DNA of 64,000 nucleotides, taken from the NCBI GenBank assembly GCA_003254905.1, contig QANU01019497.1:124001-188000 (forward strand), given 5' to 3'. Both the position numbers and the translations under genes were made by a program. Source of the DNA: Nissolia schottii (Eukaryota; Streptophyta; Magnoliopsida; Fabales; Fabaceae). Below the pieces are notes generated by a model. That model saw only the letters and a program-made list of their open reading frames with translations, was not told where the DNA came from and ran no database searches. Positions 13,207 to 28,400 of this stretch are shown one piece after another. The number at the start of each line of letters is the position of its first letter. The stretch's first letter is position 1.

Positions 13207-16200
13207 TTCTAATTTATATCAAATGCAATTTTTGTTTATACTCCATTATATTTGTAGCTTTAGGTTTTTCTGCATCTTTGTACTGTACCTTTTTAGGTTA
13301 ATACCTGTGCAAACTGCAAACTTAGGTGCTATGTAAATGTTTCTAATCAATTATATGCTTCTTTTTTCTGTTAGTATTTTGCTTTATCTATATCTTCCTG
13401 TAGTTAATCACTTGAGAAGTTTAAAATAGAACTTTTTTATATTAAAATAAGTCAACTGTTGATTTGCAGGATTTGACTCTTATTCTGTCAACACTTCTAC
13501 CCGCGGTTTCTATCAATAATGACAGCAGGGATCAATCAGATTTCTCTGTGGGACTTAAGGTAATACTATCAGTTTCATTTGTTGGAAAATTTTTCGGATA
13601 AGAACTTGTAGCTGTAAAATTCCAGCTTTATTCCTTTTTCCTACTATGTTTATTATTTTTTTAATTCTTTGAATTTGGTAGGGCTTGTCTTTCGGGTGTC
13701 TGGTTAATTAGTGTATTCTTCCTCAGATTTAGTCATTATTTGTGTCTTTTCTGTGTTGGAGTTCAGTTCCAGTTGAAGGCATGCTTATTATTAGTTTACT
13801 TATTCTGGCGGCTTTTGCAATGAAAGTGAATTGTGGAGTTCTTCTTTGTCTGCAGGGATTGATGTATTTGGCTAGAGTTCAATGTTAAACTATTTTAACA
13901 GCACTTCTTGGCTGGGTCTCAGATTTTGGGATAGAGTTGTCTTCTTGACTTTCGTATGGGTTTGAATGCATGGTTTCGTTTAGGGGTTTGCTTTTTTGAG
14001 ATATGCTGAGTTTCTTAATTTTTTGTCAATGCCATTAGAGGTTTTTTCCACTGACTTTTTTCGGGTAGTTTTGCTTCCTTTGTTCGGGTTGTCAATTTTT
14101 TGTTATACCCTAAAAAGATGTTCAATAACCCAATTTATGTTGTGTTTTGTTGAATTTTTTTTACATAGCCAGTCCCTAGCCCAAAGAAAAGAGGAGGGTT
14201 GTGTTAGATAGTTGACTTCGGGGAATCTTCATGACATGAGTAGTGATAAAAAATGTTCAATCTTTAATTTATTCTATTATGTTTGGCAGATGTATAATGA
14301 GGTGCAACGGTGCTTTCTAACAGCTGGTTTGGTGTATCCAGATGATTTATTTTTGTTCCTTGTAAATGTAAGTACTTGCTAATCTAGCTAAAGTGTCCCC
14401 TGCTCTTCTTTTTTGTTTATATAAAAGAGGAATAATATAATAGCTGAAGTAACATCATGGAAAACTAATTAACTTACTGGAAGAAACTAGATCCAGACTT
14501 CAAATTAGATGAAAGGAAAAGATAATCAACAGAATTAATTTCTGGTTTCATTTAATATTTAATCATATTCTTCCATGCATTATTGTTAGCTAGTCTGTTC
14601 TGTTGAGGAGGGTGCCTTATCTCATAACATGATATAATTTTTTTGCCTTTTCTATTTTCCTTGCTTTCAGAAATGCAGGTTGAGTGAAGAACCATTGACT
14701 TTTGGTGCACTTTGTGTTTTGAAGCATCTTTTGCCTAGGTTTATGCTTTTTCTATTCCTGGTGATAATTATTCGTAATTATATGGGTATAAACTGACCTA
14801 CAATTTTTATCTGAAGGTTGTCTGAAGGTTGGCACAGTAAAATACCCCTACTTGTTGAAGCTGTAAAGTCCTTGCTAGAAGAGCAGAATTTAGGTGTTCG
14901 AAAGGCACTTTCCGAGGTAAGTCATTGTGAAGAATTTTCACTGTTTCTTTTTGAAATAATTCAATTTCATACCCTTCACTGGTAAATCAATATCTTTCGG
15001 TTTCTCTGTATTCTCCATTGTAGTTAATTGTTGTTATGGCTTCACACTGTTACTTGGTCGGTTCATCTGGAGAGTTGTTCATTGAATATCTCATACGCCA
15101 TTGTGCTCTAACTGATCAAAATCGCAGTGATCTTGACATCCCAAATAAGAGAATGGAGGTAAAATTTAAATTTCCCCCCATTCTCCTCTTCTCAAAACAG
15201 AAAAAGTGCTAGTGATGTACATATATCTCTTGAATTTCCAACTGTGAATTCTCATGCTACCAAATTTTTTTTGGGGTGGGGGAAGGGGGTCGTTAAATGA
15301 AAGCTCCCTTGTGTTAAGCTGCTTGCAATTTCTGGTCTGTTTTTCACTTATTTATTTCATGTTTATCCTCCACGTTATTTTTTCTCTCTTCTATCATAAA
15401 ATTTTGTCTTTTATAAAAAACCAGAGTAATGACAAAAATATTTCTTGTTTAGTTGTGGCATGCTTTTATCTAACATTCCTCTAACTCTTAGACTTGTATG
15501 TTGTTCACAGATGAAAATTGGGGCAGTTACTCCAGGAGAGTTAAGAGCAGTGTGCGAAAAAGGTCTTCTTTTAGTAACTATCACGATTCCTGAAATGGAG
15601 GCAAGTTTTTTACTTGATTCTTCTTATCTATCCATATTTTGGTAGTGATTTCACTTGTTTCCTGGGGCCTATTATTTCTGTCGGTTACCTATTTTATAAT
15701 GTTACCCTGATAAAGCATTTTGAATTGATATTGGGTTTTACAGCACATTCTTTGGCCTTTTTTGTTGAGGATGATTATTCCACGGACCTGCACTGGTGCT
15801 GTTGCCATGGTAAAAGTTCTAGTTAAATGAAGTTTTACAGCTTAAAATTGCATGTTGATGTTGTGCACCTTAAAATTGCATGGAAATGTGCATGCATTGT
15901 GAAAATGAAGTTCTAGTATTGCAAAAGTTTTCCCTGGCAAATTAGAAGACATCATCACTACTTTTACAGGTTTGCAGATGCATCTCAGAATTGTGGCGGC
16001 ACAGATCTTATGGCAATGATATGTTGAGCGAGTGTAAAACCCAGCCTGATATACCAACTGCTGAGGTAGGATCTTTGCTTGATCCAGTGATTTTTTTCTA
16101 TAATTTTATAATTTCTTGTATTATCAGTGGTAAAGAAAAGGTCAATTGTTCGCTATATTCAGCTCATACCACCTAGTTGAATAATTTACTGTTGATATGT

Positions 16201-19200
16201 GTTCAGGAACTTCTTGCTCGTTTGGTGGTGCTTTTGCATGATCCTCTAGCAAGGGAGCAGTTGGCCACCCAGATTTTGACAGTGAGTACATCATGTCCTT
16301 GAGTATTGCACATTATCCTTGTGAGTTGTTCTTTGATGCATACTAAGATAGAAACTTTCAGCATGTCATAAGATTCAATGCTGGCGGCTTCAGGACCAGG
16401 AAACCCTAAACCCTGCATATATTAACATTTATTAATCCCTTCTGCACTTTCAGATGAAACCTAAAAATGTTTAGGCACTTCATATGTTTCCGTTTTCCAT
16501 TTTTTGTCCTTTTTTGTTTCTTACCATTATGTTAAAACTAAATGACAGTATCTATGATAAGATATAACATGTATCTTGGAAAAGAAAAGAAAAGAAGACT
16601 ATCTGATATACACTGGTTCAACTTTAAGATGCATACAAAATCTGCTTTTCAAATTTTACTTAGTATTTTTAGCCCGTGTGGAGGTGCTTATTGGGGGAGA
16701 ATTACTTATTTTAATAAAATATAAGTACTTTTGAGCGTTATTTTATTTGTTTGTCTCTGCTTAAAAATAGCAGAATAAAAAAATAACTAGTTTTTTTTAA
16801 TTATTTTGAGAAGCATATGGAATTGCTTTCTGACTATAAGCAGAAGTAGGAGAAAAGAGTGTACAAAAACGGATTCGATTACGTTTCTAAACATATGCTT
16901 GACATTATTCTAAAATGACATTCTTCTTGCTTCTAGGACATATTTATTAATTTTTTTTATTAACTTAATATTAGTTTTTATTGACTATATATTTAATTAA
17001 CTTATTTTTTATTTAAAAAATATAATATATAAAAAGAATAAAATAAATATGAAATTTTTGAAAAGATTTATTATGTAAAAAAGTATTTTTTATCCACACA
17101 TATTTCTTAAGAGGTTAGTTTTCATGTCCTTATTTGTAATAATTTTATAAGAATGTAATACTTTTTTTGGTAAAGATACTTTTATAATTGTATCCAAACA
17201 ACTTATCAACATTTGATAACAATGAGGAGAAATTCTTGTATATGCGTAAGTTTAACACATCGTCCTTGGGCACACATAATAAGAACGAGTCTACTTGATG
17301 ATGGGACCCACTTTTATTGTGTGCGCGCCCAAGAATGATGTTAGACTTGTGCCACACGAGAATTTCTGCAATAATAAGTACTTCTATAATTACATCCAAA
17401 CGTAAAACAACTTCTTGCTTCTCATCCAAACAACTTAACGACATTTGACTATGATAAAATGTACTTTTATAATGAACTCAAACGTAAAACAACTTCATGC
17501 TTCTCTCTTTTTACTTCTGCATCTGGTTCTGCTTTTGAAAAAGTATTTATTTCATAAGCTTATCCAAACGGGGTTCATTATGTGATTATTTGCTCTTGTT
17601 ATCACTGATTAGGCTCTTATTGTTTCGAATGCTTGCATTACTCTGGATGACATTTTTTTTGTAGGTTCTATGTCTGTTGGCACCCCTGTTTCCCAAAAAT
17701 ATCAATTTGTTTTGGCAAGATGAGGTAATACATGATTGAAGCATGTTGTAATTACGCAAGTAAGCAACCATTGATGTAAATATTGGGCTTTCTAATATTT
17801 TAAAAGCTTTTAGAAGGGGCAAACAATTTGCAGCTCTGGAACAACATAATGTATTTCTGCTTCATCCTGTAAATTTTATTGATGAATCAGCAAAATGCTT
17901 CACAAACCTTTTTTTCATTTTGCATCATTTTATGATTAGTTTGTCATAATCCTTGTTGAAACTTAAAATTCTTAGATTGTTAATATAGATTAAAGTGTAA
18001 TTAATTTGTGTATTTGGTAAGCTCTAGATTCCGAAGATGAAGGCCTATGTTAGCGATACAGAAGACTTGAAACAAGATCCATCATGTAAAGACACGTGGG
18101 ACGACATGATAATCAATGTGAGTGTGATCGACTTCTCAAACATCCTGTTCCCCTTTATTATTGTGTTATAATTTGTTAAAATTACAAACAATGAAGTCAA
18201 ACTTTCTGGTCAACGTACGAGATGTTTTTATTCAAGTAAGTAGGAATCTTTAATTTGTTTTGCGTCTCTTCAATTAGGTTCATGTGAACAATAAAATAAT
18301 ATTGTTAAAATGGTCAAACAAGCTTCTGAAATTGGCTTGGTTGTAAATAAAGCCAAAATGGTAGACAAGTATATTTGATATGGCTATGCATAGCTAATTC
18401 ATCTGATTATTATATACTAGACCCATATGCCAAATTTGAAATCCAAAATCTCCTTTCATCAAGAGATTTTTAATTGCATCTGCTTATTTTGGGTTGCAGT
18501 TTCTTGCAGAATCTTTGGATGTGATTCAAGATGCTGATTGGGTTATGTCTCTTGGAAATGTTTTTGCAAAACATTATGAGCTTTATACATCTGATGATGA
18601 ACACACTGCTCTTCTTCACCGGTATCAATGCTCTAACCTAATTGTGCTTTAGTAGATGCAGTAGAAACATGATATGCCAAATATTGCTTTTTGTTGCATG
18701 AAAAGTTTATTGCTTCACAGCTTGTGTTATATACAAAACGAAACAGAAAGAAGTTGTATTTATGTTAGCAAGGCTCAGACTTTCTACAGAACTAGAAGAA
18801 TATAGCTCATGATTCATCATAGTTAGGCAGTTTAACACTGTTCTCCCCTGACATGCCCCTTAAATTCAATAAAAAGCATCAATGCTTCTCTTTTTGTCAG
18901 AATCGATGTATTAAGGTGGGTGGTTCACATCATTGTTCAACCTAAACCAGCTCCTGGGTCCAATTTTACAGTTTTGGGTGAGTTTTTAAGGTTTGACCCT
19001 GACTGGCATGGGGTTTGGTTGGCATTTTGTCAGTTCAATTGGTCTTGTCATTCAGGTTTTTGAAACACTGGAAGTTGTTGCTTGTGATTTGTGTACAGTT
19101 GAAATGGAATCTAGAGTTGGCTGTAATGTGTAGGGACCTGTTACACGGGGAAATGGCTTATAGTGTTTTTATAAACTCCTACCTCAGTATTTGTTTCTCA

Positions 19201-22200
19201 CTTTATTGATACAAACAATCATGGATTATCTACTTTATTTCAAACTTGATAGGGTTATGAAAAATGATATTGATCTTAAACACAGGTGCTTGGGGATTCT
19301 GCTTCAAAAGGTCAATGATAGAGCTTATGTCCGTGATAAAATAGATTGGATGTATCAGAAGGCGGACATTGCAATTCCAACAAATAGGCTTGGGCTTGCA
19401 AAAGCAATGGGACTGGTAATTCAATTGTATTTTTTTTTTTTAATATGCTTTTCCATTTCTTGTTGCTTCCTAAATTTTTTTTTTCTGTGTTTTAAGGTTG
19501 CTGCATCTCACTTGGATACAGTTTTGGAGAAGCTAAAGGATATTCTAGACAGTGTTGGACAAAGCATATTTCAGAGGTTTATGCCAGACTTATAGGATTG
19601 AGTGTATACATTTTTATTTCTGGATTGGTTTACGGGCTTGCATCAAAAACCCATGCTTATGCATATGAACGTAACTTATTGACCAATTATTATTGTATGT
19701 TTTTCTAAATCATCTTCAGATCCTTTACATGCAGTGGTATATCATGCTGTTTTATGTCTTGTAAAATGTTCTTTGATGAAGTGTTAGAATTGTTCAGATC
19801 TTACTGTCATACAATTATGATCTAATTTCAACCGCTGTCTTCTTTTTTGTGCCCTATTTATGTTCTCCCTTCCCCGAATGCTTAAATAATCACTCAATGC
19901 CCTTCTCAAACTCCCTTCCCTCCCCTTAGTGCCTTGCTCCTAGCTAATTTTTCATTTTTTTTTCCACTGCTCCCCATGGAGGTAAGATTCTTATAACCCA
20001 AGTCCGCATTGTGTTTGTTACAAGCATTGTAGTGCTGTCAGGACTCTCTGTTCCCCTACTACACGTCCTTCTTTTAAATAGAAAAAGTCAACTGAGACAT
20101 GTTAATTGGGATGGTGTGCAACATTTTAGATATTGCAGGTTTTGAATTTTGATGTGAGAGATGGTATTATCTTTATTTCTTTGGTTGAACAATTTCTTGG
20201 ATTGCATCCGAACTTGACAAAATTGCCTTAACATGCTTTCAGAATATTTCTTTTCCTTTTCTAAGATTCAATTAGTTTTCAGAATTTGTCCAACCTATTT
20301 GTAGCTTTCATATTGCAGGATATTGGCATTGTTCTCTGATAGTTTCAAAACAGAAGAGTCTGATGATATACATGCTGCTTTGGCTCTAATGTATGGATAT
20401 GCTGCAAAGTATGCACCGTCAACAGTCATTGAAGCCAGAATAAATGCCCTTGTTGTAGGCCATCTTTTCTCTCTGCTTTGGAATTGGTATTTGTATGAGT
20501 ATCTATTCTTTATTGTGTTGCTTTATCTTTAACTAGATGCCAAAGTTAGAAAAAAATCTCTTCGGAACCACTCTCAGATTTGATTTTAAAGTCAGTTTTC
20601 AAGACCAATCAAGCAAAGAAATGTGTTTCTTATGTAAAAAAGGGGAAAACTGTTTATATAATTGGGTTTTGTTAACTTTTTCCCTTGGGGCACATTTTAA
20701 GGAATAAAAAATGGAAACTATTAAATAAAAGGATAATACTCTATTCCCAGAAAAATTTCTAGAACTTCTTATGCACATTTGGCAATTACATGGAATTTAA
20801 TAATTTGCACGCCATTAAAAATCGTAGCTGCTTTTATTTATTATTTTTCCTCATGTCATATTTACACATCAAGTTGATTGAATTGCATTATTTATTTGTG
20901 CACAGGGCACCAACATGCTTTCACGGCTCCTTAATGTGCATCACCCCAGAGCAAAGCAAGCTGTAATCACAGCAATTGATTTACTAGGTCTGTAATTATC
21001 TTTTCAAAATGTATATTATCATTAATTCTTGTTATTCTTCTTGTTGTTGCTGCTTCTGTGTCAATTTTTTTTTAATTTTCTTTATTTTTATTGCCTCATA
21101 AATATTTATGCTTATAATGAATTTTCAAAAACCTTTAGAAAATGAACATTGGGGAAGATGTGGTTATTATGCCCTCCAGACAAAGGAGTTGTGCATTTTT
21201 TATGCTCAACTAGGTAGCTTTATTGCATTTTATAGCCTCTTTGACTATCTGTTATTCTGTTTTACATTTTTTGTTTGAGCCTCTCTCTACTTGCAACCAT
21301 TGCCATTAGGGTTTGTATCAGTGTTGTGTTTGGGTTGCTTGTTTTTTCCTTCTTTTTTCACAATTTAAAATTAAACAAAAGCTATTGGGCAATCCCGAGG
21401 ACATTTGCAGTATCTTAATGTTCCCTTCTTGTCTGTTAGAAGCTGATTTCCAGTTCAGTGTGCCTCTTGCTCAGAATTCACAAATGCTTCATCAAAATTC
21501 AGTTTAACACACACATGATAAGTTAATATTGCCCTGATAACTTTGTGAACATGATGTGTTTCTGATAATGTAGGTAATGCTGTCATTAATGCTGCTGAAA
21601 CTGGTGCACCATTTCCATTGAAAAGAAGGGATATTTTACTTGATTATATCTTAACGTTGATGGGCCGGGATGACAATGATGGCTTTGCTGATTACAATGA
21701 ACTTTTGCGTACTCAGGTTGGTAAAATCATTTGGAATGATTTATGTCAAAGGCGAAGTCACTTGTGAATATAAGCCGAGAATATTCATGTATTCATTGTG
21801 TTTTATTTTATTTTATTTAGGCTGTCGCAATAAGTGCCTGCACTACGTTGGTGTCTGTTGAGCCAAAACTAACAGTTGAAACTAGAAGCCATGTAATGAA
21901 GGTATGGGTTTTCATTTGATTTTATGAATGTATCACTGGCAACTTTGCAGGCATCTAAGTTAATGATAAATTTGGCAGGCTACATTAGGGTTTTTTGCTA
22001 TTCCAAATGATCCAGTTGATGTTGTAAATCCCCTGATAGACAACCTGATCACACTTTTATGTGCAATTCTTCTCACTAGGTAATTTAAGTAAAAAACTTT
22101 CTACTATTCTGCCTAAGTTTCTGGTCTGTTTACGTTACCCGTTCTTTTGGATATTGGTTAACTTCATTTGTTGTTTGCTCATCCTCGTATTGGTTAACTT

Positions 22201-22371
22201 CGTTTGTTGTTTGCTCATCCTCTACCAATTTTTGTTGTTCCTTGAATAATTTTTTTAAATTAGAAACTTCATTGGTTGCTTTTTCATTAGATCTGTTTTA
22301 ATTGCATTATGATCTGTCACTGTAATTGATTCTTGACACTTCATCTTACACTTTATAAAAATAATATTTTC

Positions 22372-22410
<39 letters not shown>

Positions 22411-25400
22411 ACACACACAAACTTATCACTCAGTCAATCCATCAAACAAGTTGGTGGACTCTTTATTATATCATCCTGTTTGTGTAAAGGTGTTTTTCAC
22501 TTGTGCTAATTAGTAAAAAAAAATTAATATTTAGTGGAGAGGATGGAAGAAGTCGAGCAGAGCTGCTATTGCTTATGTTGAGGCAAATTGATCAATTTGT
22601 CTCTTCTCCTGTTGAGTATCAAAGGAAAAGGGGTTGTCTTGCAGTCCACGAGATGCTTCTCAAGTTTCGGATGGTTTGTGTTAGTGGGCATTGTGCACTG
22701 GGCTGCCATGGGAGTTGTCCACATAACAAGCAAACTGACCGTACTCTATTTGGAAATTTTTCAAAGCTGCCATGTAATTATGTTCCTTAAGACTAAAGTA
22801 TATTTAATTGTTCCGTTTTTTTTAAAGTGTCAGTTTTTATGTATTCTAAAGTATATTAATTGTTTTCTTTTTGGAAAAAAAAAAAAAAACTGGCAGCTGC
22901 ATTTGTATTGCCAAGTCGTGAAGCTTTGTGTTTGGGAGATAGGGTAATAATGTATCTTCCACGATGTGCAGACACAAATTCTGAAGTCAGAAAAATATCC
23001 GCACAAGTAAGTAACTGATGTTTTGTCTGTGTCAATATGAAAATGCAAAGCCTCTTCTGGATTTATATAGATTTATACGACATAAAATGCATGCTCTCTA
23101 GTCTTTACTTTCTATAGAGGACGTTGCTATTTTGTCCTTCAATAATCCAATTAATTGTTTTGTCGTGAAGATTCTTGATCAACTCTTTAGTATATCTCTT
23201 TCACTTCCAAGACCTGCTGGTTCATTGATATCTACTCAAGATATAGAATTGTCATACAGTGCTTTGTCTTCTCTTGAGGATGTAATAGCCATATTGAGGA
23301 ATGTAAGTTCATTTGCCTTCTAGTTTATTGCCTTCCTCATTGTCCTTTCTTGCATTTTATTGTTGAATAAGAGCAAAATTGAGACTGAAGATTTTCTTGG
23401 TTTTTCATGAATATATAGGACACCTCTATTGATCCATCGGAAGTTTTCAACAGGATTGTTTCGTCCCTCTGCATTCTGTTGACAAAGGATGAGGCAATTG
23501 TCTTTTATTCTCACCATGTGTGCGCCCGTGTTTTGTTTAAGATATAATTAATGACTATTGATGTTTTCGTACAGCTGGTAGCTACACTGCATGGTTGCTC
23601 GGTAGCTATAAGTGATAAGATCAAGCAGTCAGCTGAAGGGGCCATTCAAGCTGTTGTTGAGTTTGTTACAACGAGAGGAAGTGAGCTGACTGATATTGAT
23701 ATCTCAAGGTTTGAAGCTTACTGGAGAAACTGCCATTGGTTATATCTTCCTTTGATGTGGTAAATTTTGAGCATAAGTTATGGGCATATAATGTGTGTTT
23801 ACAGGACAACACAATCATTAATATCGGCCACTATGCATGCAACTGATAAGCATCTGCGTGTGGAAACTTTGGGTGCTGTATCCTTTTTGCTTAAATTTTA
23901 AATTTGATGAGTCTTAGTGTTGAAAGGTGTATACTATGTCATTATTAACTTGTTGGAAACAACAGTACTGTTTATATTATCTGAAAAACATTTGTTTTTT
24001 AATAAAAGAAAATTCTCTCTTGGTATGTTACTTTCAAGTTGTTTGCCTATGGTAGAATCATCCTTTACTGGCTATAAAGATTTCTTCTTTGGCTGAAAGC
24101 ACTAGTCCAAGAACTGTTTTTGATGAAGTCCTGGGTACTGCTGGAAGGGATATCGTCACAAAGGATATATCTAGGCTACGTGGTGGATGGCCCATGCAGG
24201 ATGCATTCTATGTAAGTCTGTCACACTGTCCTCGTTTTCAGTTAGAACACACTGCATAATTTATACAGATTCCCCCCCTTCTTTGATCTACAATTTATCC
24301 TCTTATAGTAGTGATTAGAAGGGTGGCAGACAAGGATTTTCTGTAACTATGTTGCAGTCAATGAATCACTAGTTCAGGAACTGGCTTGTGATATTACACT
24401 GGTGGGACACTGAATTTGCCAGTTTCTGAAAAATTGATACAGGATCAGCATGGTACATACAAAAATTGATACAGGATCAGCATGGTACATACAAATATGT
24501 GTGTGTGTAATTAACTTATAGGGGACATTTTTCTTGCAGGCATTTTCTCAGCACATGGTACTGTCAGTTTTGTTTCTAGAACATGTGATATCTGCCCTTA
24601 GTCAGACTCCTATCCTTAAAGGTGATGCATATAGAGCTGAGGATAGCCAAGTTGATATTAATATAGAACATGGCAAGCTGCAAGCTGCAATTTTTGCCCT
24701 TACTGCTTTCTTCAGGTCTGTAATAACACCCTATATTTATTGAATTTAGGATGTATAATGTTCCAACAGCTTTACAAACCTTCCTTCGATGCAGAGGTGG
24801 GGGAAAAGTTGGAAAAAGGGCTGTCGAACAAAACTATGCTTCTGTTCTTTCTGAACTTACCCTGCAACTTGGAAGCTGTCATGGTTTAGCTAACTCTGGT
24901 CAGCATGAACCACTGCGGTGAGGATCTAGCATTGTTGCATGTTAGCATCGACATTTGTGCTGAATGTTAAATATGCTTTTATTTTTAATATGTTATCCTT
25001 GTAAATAATTATTTTAAATATAAATGTTAAAGATAATAAAATATAAAGAAAAAATATAGTTTGACATGTGTAACTCTGGGTGGTTTGAGTAAAACTAGGA
25101 AGATATTCAAATCTGGAAGTAACTCACCTATGTGAATTGTTGAACTTTTAGAAAAGTAATAGAGGAGGAGAGAACAAGTGAAACAAGTGTGAGCCTGGAT
25201 TGCCTAGGTTCAATAGGTGCTTGCTTAGGTATAGGAACCAGCAACACTATATAAACAGCAGAAAATAAATGGGTTACATTTTCAAGAATAATAATAAACT
25301 TATATTGTTGACTTCAATTTTCAATGCAATTATCCTATCATTCCCAATATCATGTACATGATTGAACACATTTAGTCACATGCATTATTCTTAACATGAA

Positions 25401-28400
25401 TGCTTATATTCTGATCATGCAAGAATCCAGCTTATGATGCTTGTGCTGAATTTTCAACTTATTTTATTTAGAAGAATGAGGGTGGCAAGAATCCACTCTA
25501 TACCACTTGGTCATAAAGGCTCTAATATGGCATGAACCAACTCTACCAAAAGTTTAAGTTGTTGACTAGAGTCAAATGAATGGTTTGATATCTTAAAAAT
25601 CTGAATGATATCAAGGCTGTATGACTAAGCAAGCATAAAATTTGTGCACAAATTATGTTATCACACTCACATATAAGTATGCACACAACTGCGCTTGTGA
25701 ATCCTATGTTTGATTCCCCTTTTTTCCTCTTGTGCAGGAATCTTCTAACTGCATTCCAGGCATTTTGTGAATGCGTTGGTGACCTTGAGATGGGCAAGGT
25801 AGACAATTATTTGAAATTGCTCCATTTTAGGGATGTAAGATATGGTCTTGGAAGCAAAGCAATATGATAAACTATTTCTTTATCCAGATTTTAGCTAGAG
25901 ATGGGGAACTATCTGAAAATGAGAGATGGATTAATCTTATTGGAGACATAGCGGGATGCATATCTATAAAGCGACCAAAAGAGGTTATACTATTTCAATT
26001 GTATTCCTATGCAATTATGTAGATGCATATGTTTATATATCCAGATGCATTGCATGATGAAAAAGAAAACGCTGATAAGATATTGGAGTAACTTGTGTAT
26101 ACTTTGAAGAATTGGAGATTTATGACTTTGTGCTTCCTTTATCAGTTGATTGTGTTGGAAAAATATTAATCAAAACCATTACTGGGAGTTCTCCGACAGC
26201 TTAAACTTTTAGGTTGATTTAAGTTCTTAAATGGTGTCAATTTAAAAAAAAAAGGTTTTTGAGTGGGGTCAAAAACCATTATCTCTTTGACCAAGTTTTT
26301 AGGTTTACAATCTGCACTTCCTCTATGGCATGATATGAATCAGAATCAAAGCTGAACCTTCTATTTCCTATTTGATTTGTACTTCAGTTTTTCTTCCCAT
26401 TTTCCTTGGGAGGATGCCTCCTCTTTGCTTTTATAATCATATTTCCTATACAAGTAAAAAGTTGACAGAAATTTTGATTAAGGAATAGAAGACGGGCATG
26501 AATCAAACCTTTCTTATCCCCAGAAGTGACTGCGGTCTTATGCTATGAGAATTTATCTTGAATTTGACCTTCTGTCTTACGATTGGCAGTGTTATTAACT
26601 GTTTGTTCTCTTTATTTTTAAGTTTTGACAAATTTTCTTGTCTTGATGAAAACATAGGTACAAAATATTTGTCTATTTTTGACAAAATCATTGGATCGAC
26701 CCCAAAAATACCAAAGGGAAGCTGCTGCAGCTGCATTGTCAGAGTTTGTTCGTTATAGGTGCATATATAATGATACATTTAATAAGTTGCCTTCTGCTGG
26801 TGCTGGCAATTTATTGAGTAGTGGATGTTTCTGCTGAAACTTCACTTGTGTCTTTCACTTATACTGCTAGGCTGCATACGTCATATTTATGGAATGAAAA
26901 AAAAAATATAAATAAAAAAAATAAATATATTGGAATGAGTGACTTTCGGGAAAGTATTATTGTCCTTATACTGGGTAGTGAGGATCTATATTTCATATGT
27001 GCATAAACAATTGGTTTTGATTGTTGAAATTATATGAAGGTGCTATTGACTTCAAGGGTGATCTTCCTTTGTTTGGTTTTTGTTAAAATACAAAGCCATT
27101 TGTGGTCCTTCTCCTATTGGTTGAACTTTTTGGTAGAGTTGGTTTGTTTATGACCAAGTGGTTTGGAGTTTTGATCCTTTATCATCTGCATTTTTCATAA
27201 TTACGTCGAACTTTAGCACAAAGCGAATGGAGCTTGTGCAGTATCCACATTTTATGACCAAATGGCCCTTGTGTGAGGGGGTGTACTACAAATATAAACC
27301 TATTATATGAAACTATTATTGGGCCTCCACTAATCGTGTAAGCTTTTGGAGAGTTGATTTTTGACTACATTTCTCTTTTTGACTTTTGACTTCTTATAAT
27401 TAGCTTTTGCAATTTATTCTCTTCTCATAATAATAATAATAATAATTTTCTAGTTAATTTCACATTTTCTGAAAGAGACACTTGAGTTGAAGTTCTAATT
27501 GTTTCCTATTGGCAATTATACAGTGGTGGACTTGGTTCATGTTTGGAGCAAATGGTTGAGGTTTTATGTCGACATGTATCAGATGAATCCTCAACTGTTC
27601 GGCGTTTATGTTTGAGAGGTTTAGTGCAGGTCCCGTCTTTCAACCTAAGATATAGTCATATTCAGTTATACTGATTTTCACATTGATTAACTTATTTAAA
27701 TGCATGATTTCTGGTAAGTGATTTTCACATTGATTTACTGTTTTTAAAGGCTTGCTTACTAATTATCTGATATCTTTTTAAATGGTTGACTTTCCTATCT
27801 AAGGGGATCTGCGTATACTCTTAAAACTTTCTGTTTGATTGTTACTAAATGAAGATTCACGTTTTATTTGAAGTATGATGAGTAAAAGCTGTCAGTAGAC
27901 ACTAGACTGTTTTACTTCAAGCCAGTCGCATCATTACTTTCATTATTGATAAGCTTATTTACCAAATGTGACACTTCTCAATAATCCACACGTGACCTGT
28001 AAATGTGTCTCAATTGGGGCGTTATTATGGTTTTAGACTTTCAGTCAGACTTTCATTTCTAGGCAGTAGATGACTATACTCCCTTATGCTCCGTGTTTTA
28101 AAGAATTGACTTATCCAAATATTGAAGTTGCAGATTCCATCGATTCATATCCTGAAATATACTACTCAAGTCTTGGGTGTTATATTAGCTCTGCTTGATG
28201 ATTCTGATGAATCTGTACAATTAACTGCAGTGTCGTGCTTACTGATGGTAAAAAGTTCTTACGCCCTGTATCTACTTGTGTTTTCTGTTCCGTCCATTCT
28301 AAGCTAGTTAATTACTTTTGCTTTTTGGCCTCTCCTAGATCCTCGAATCTTCACCTGATGATACAGTTGAGCCCATTTTGCTTAATCTTTCAGTACGGCT

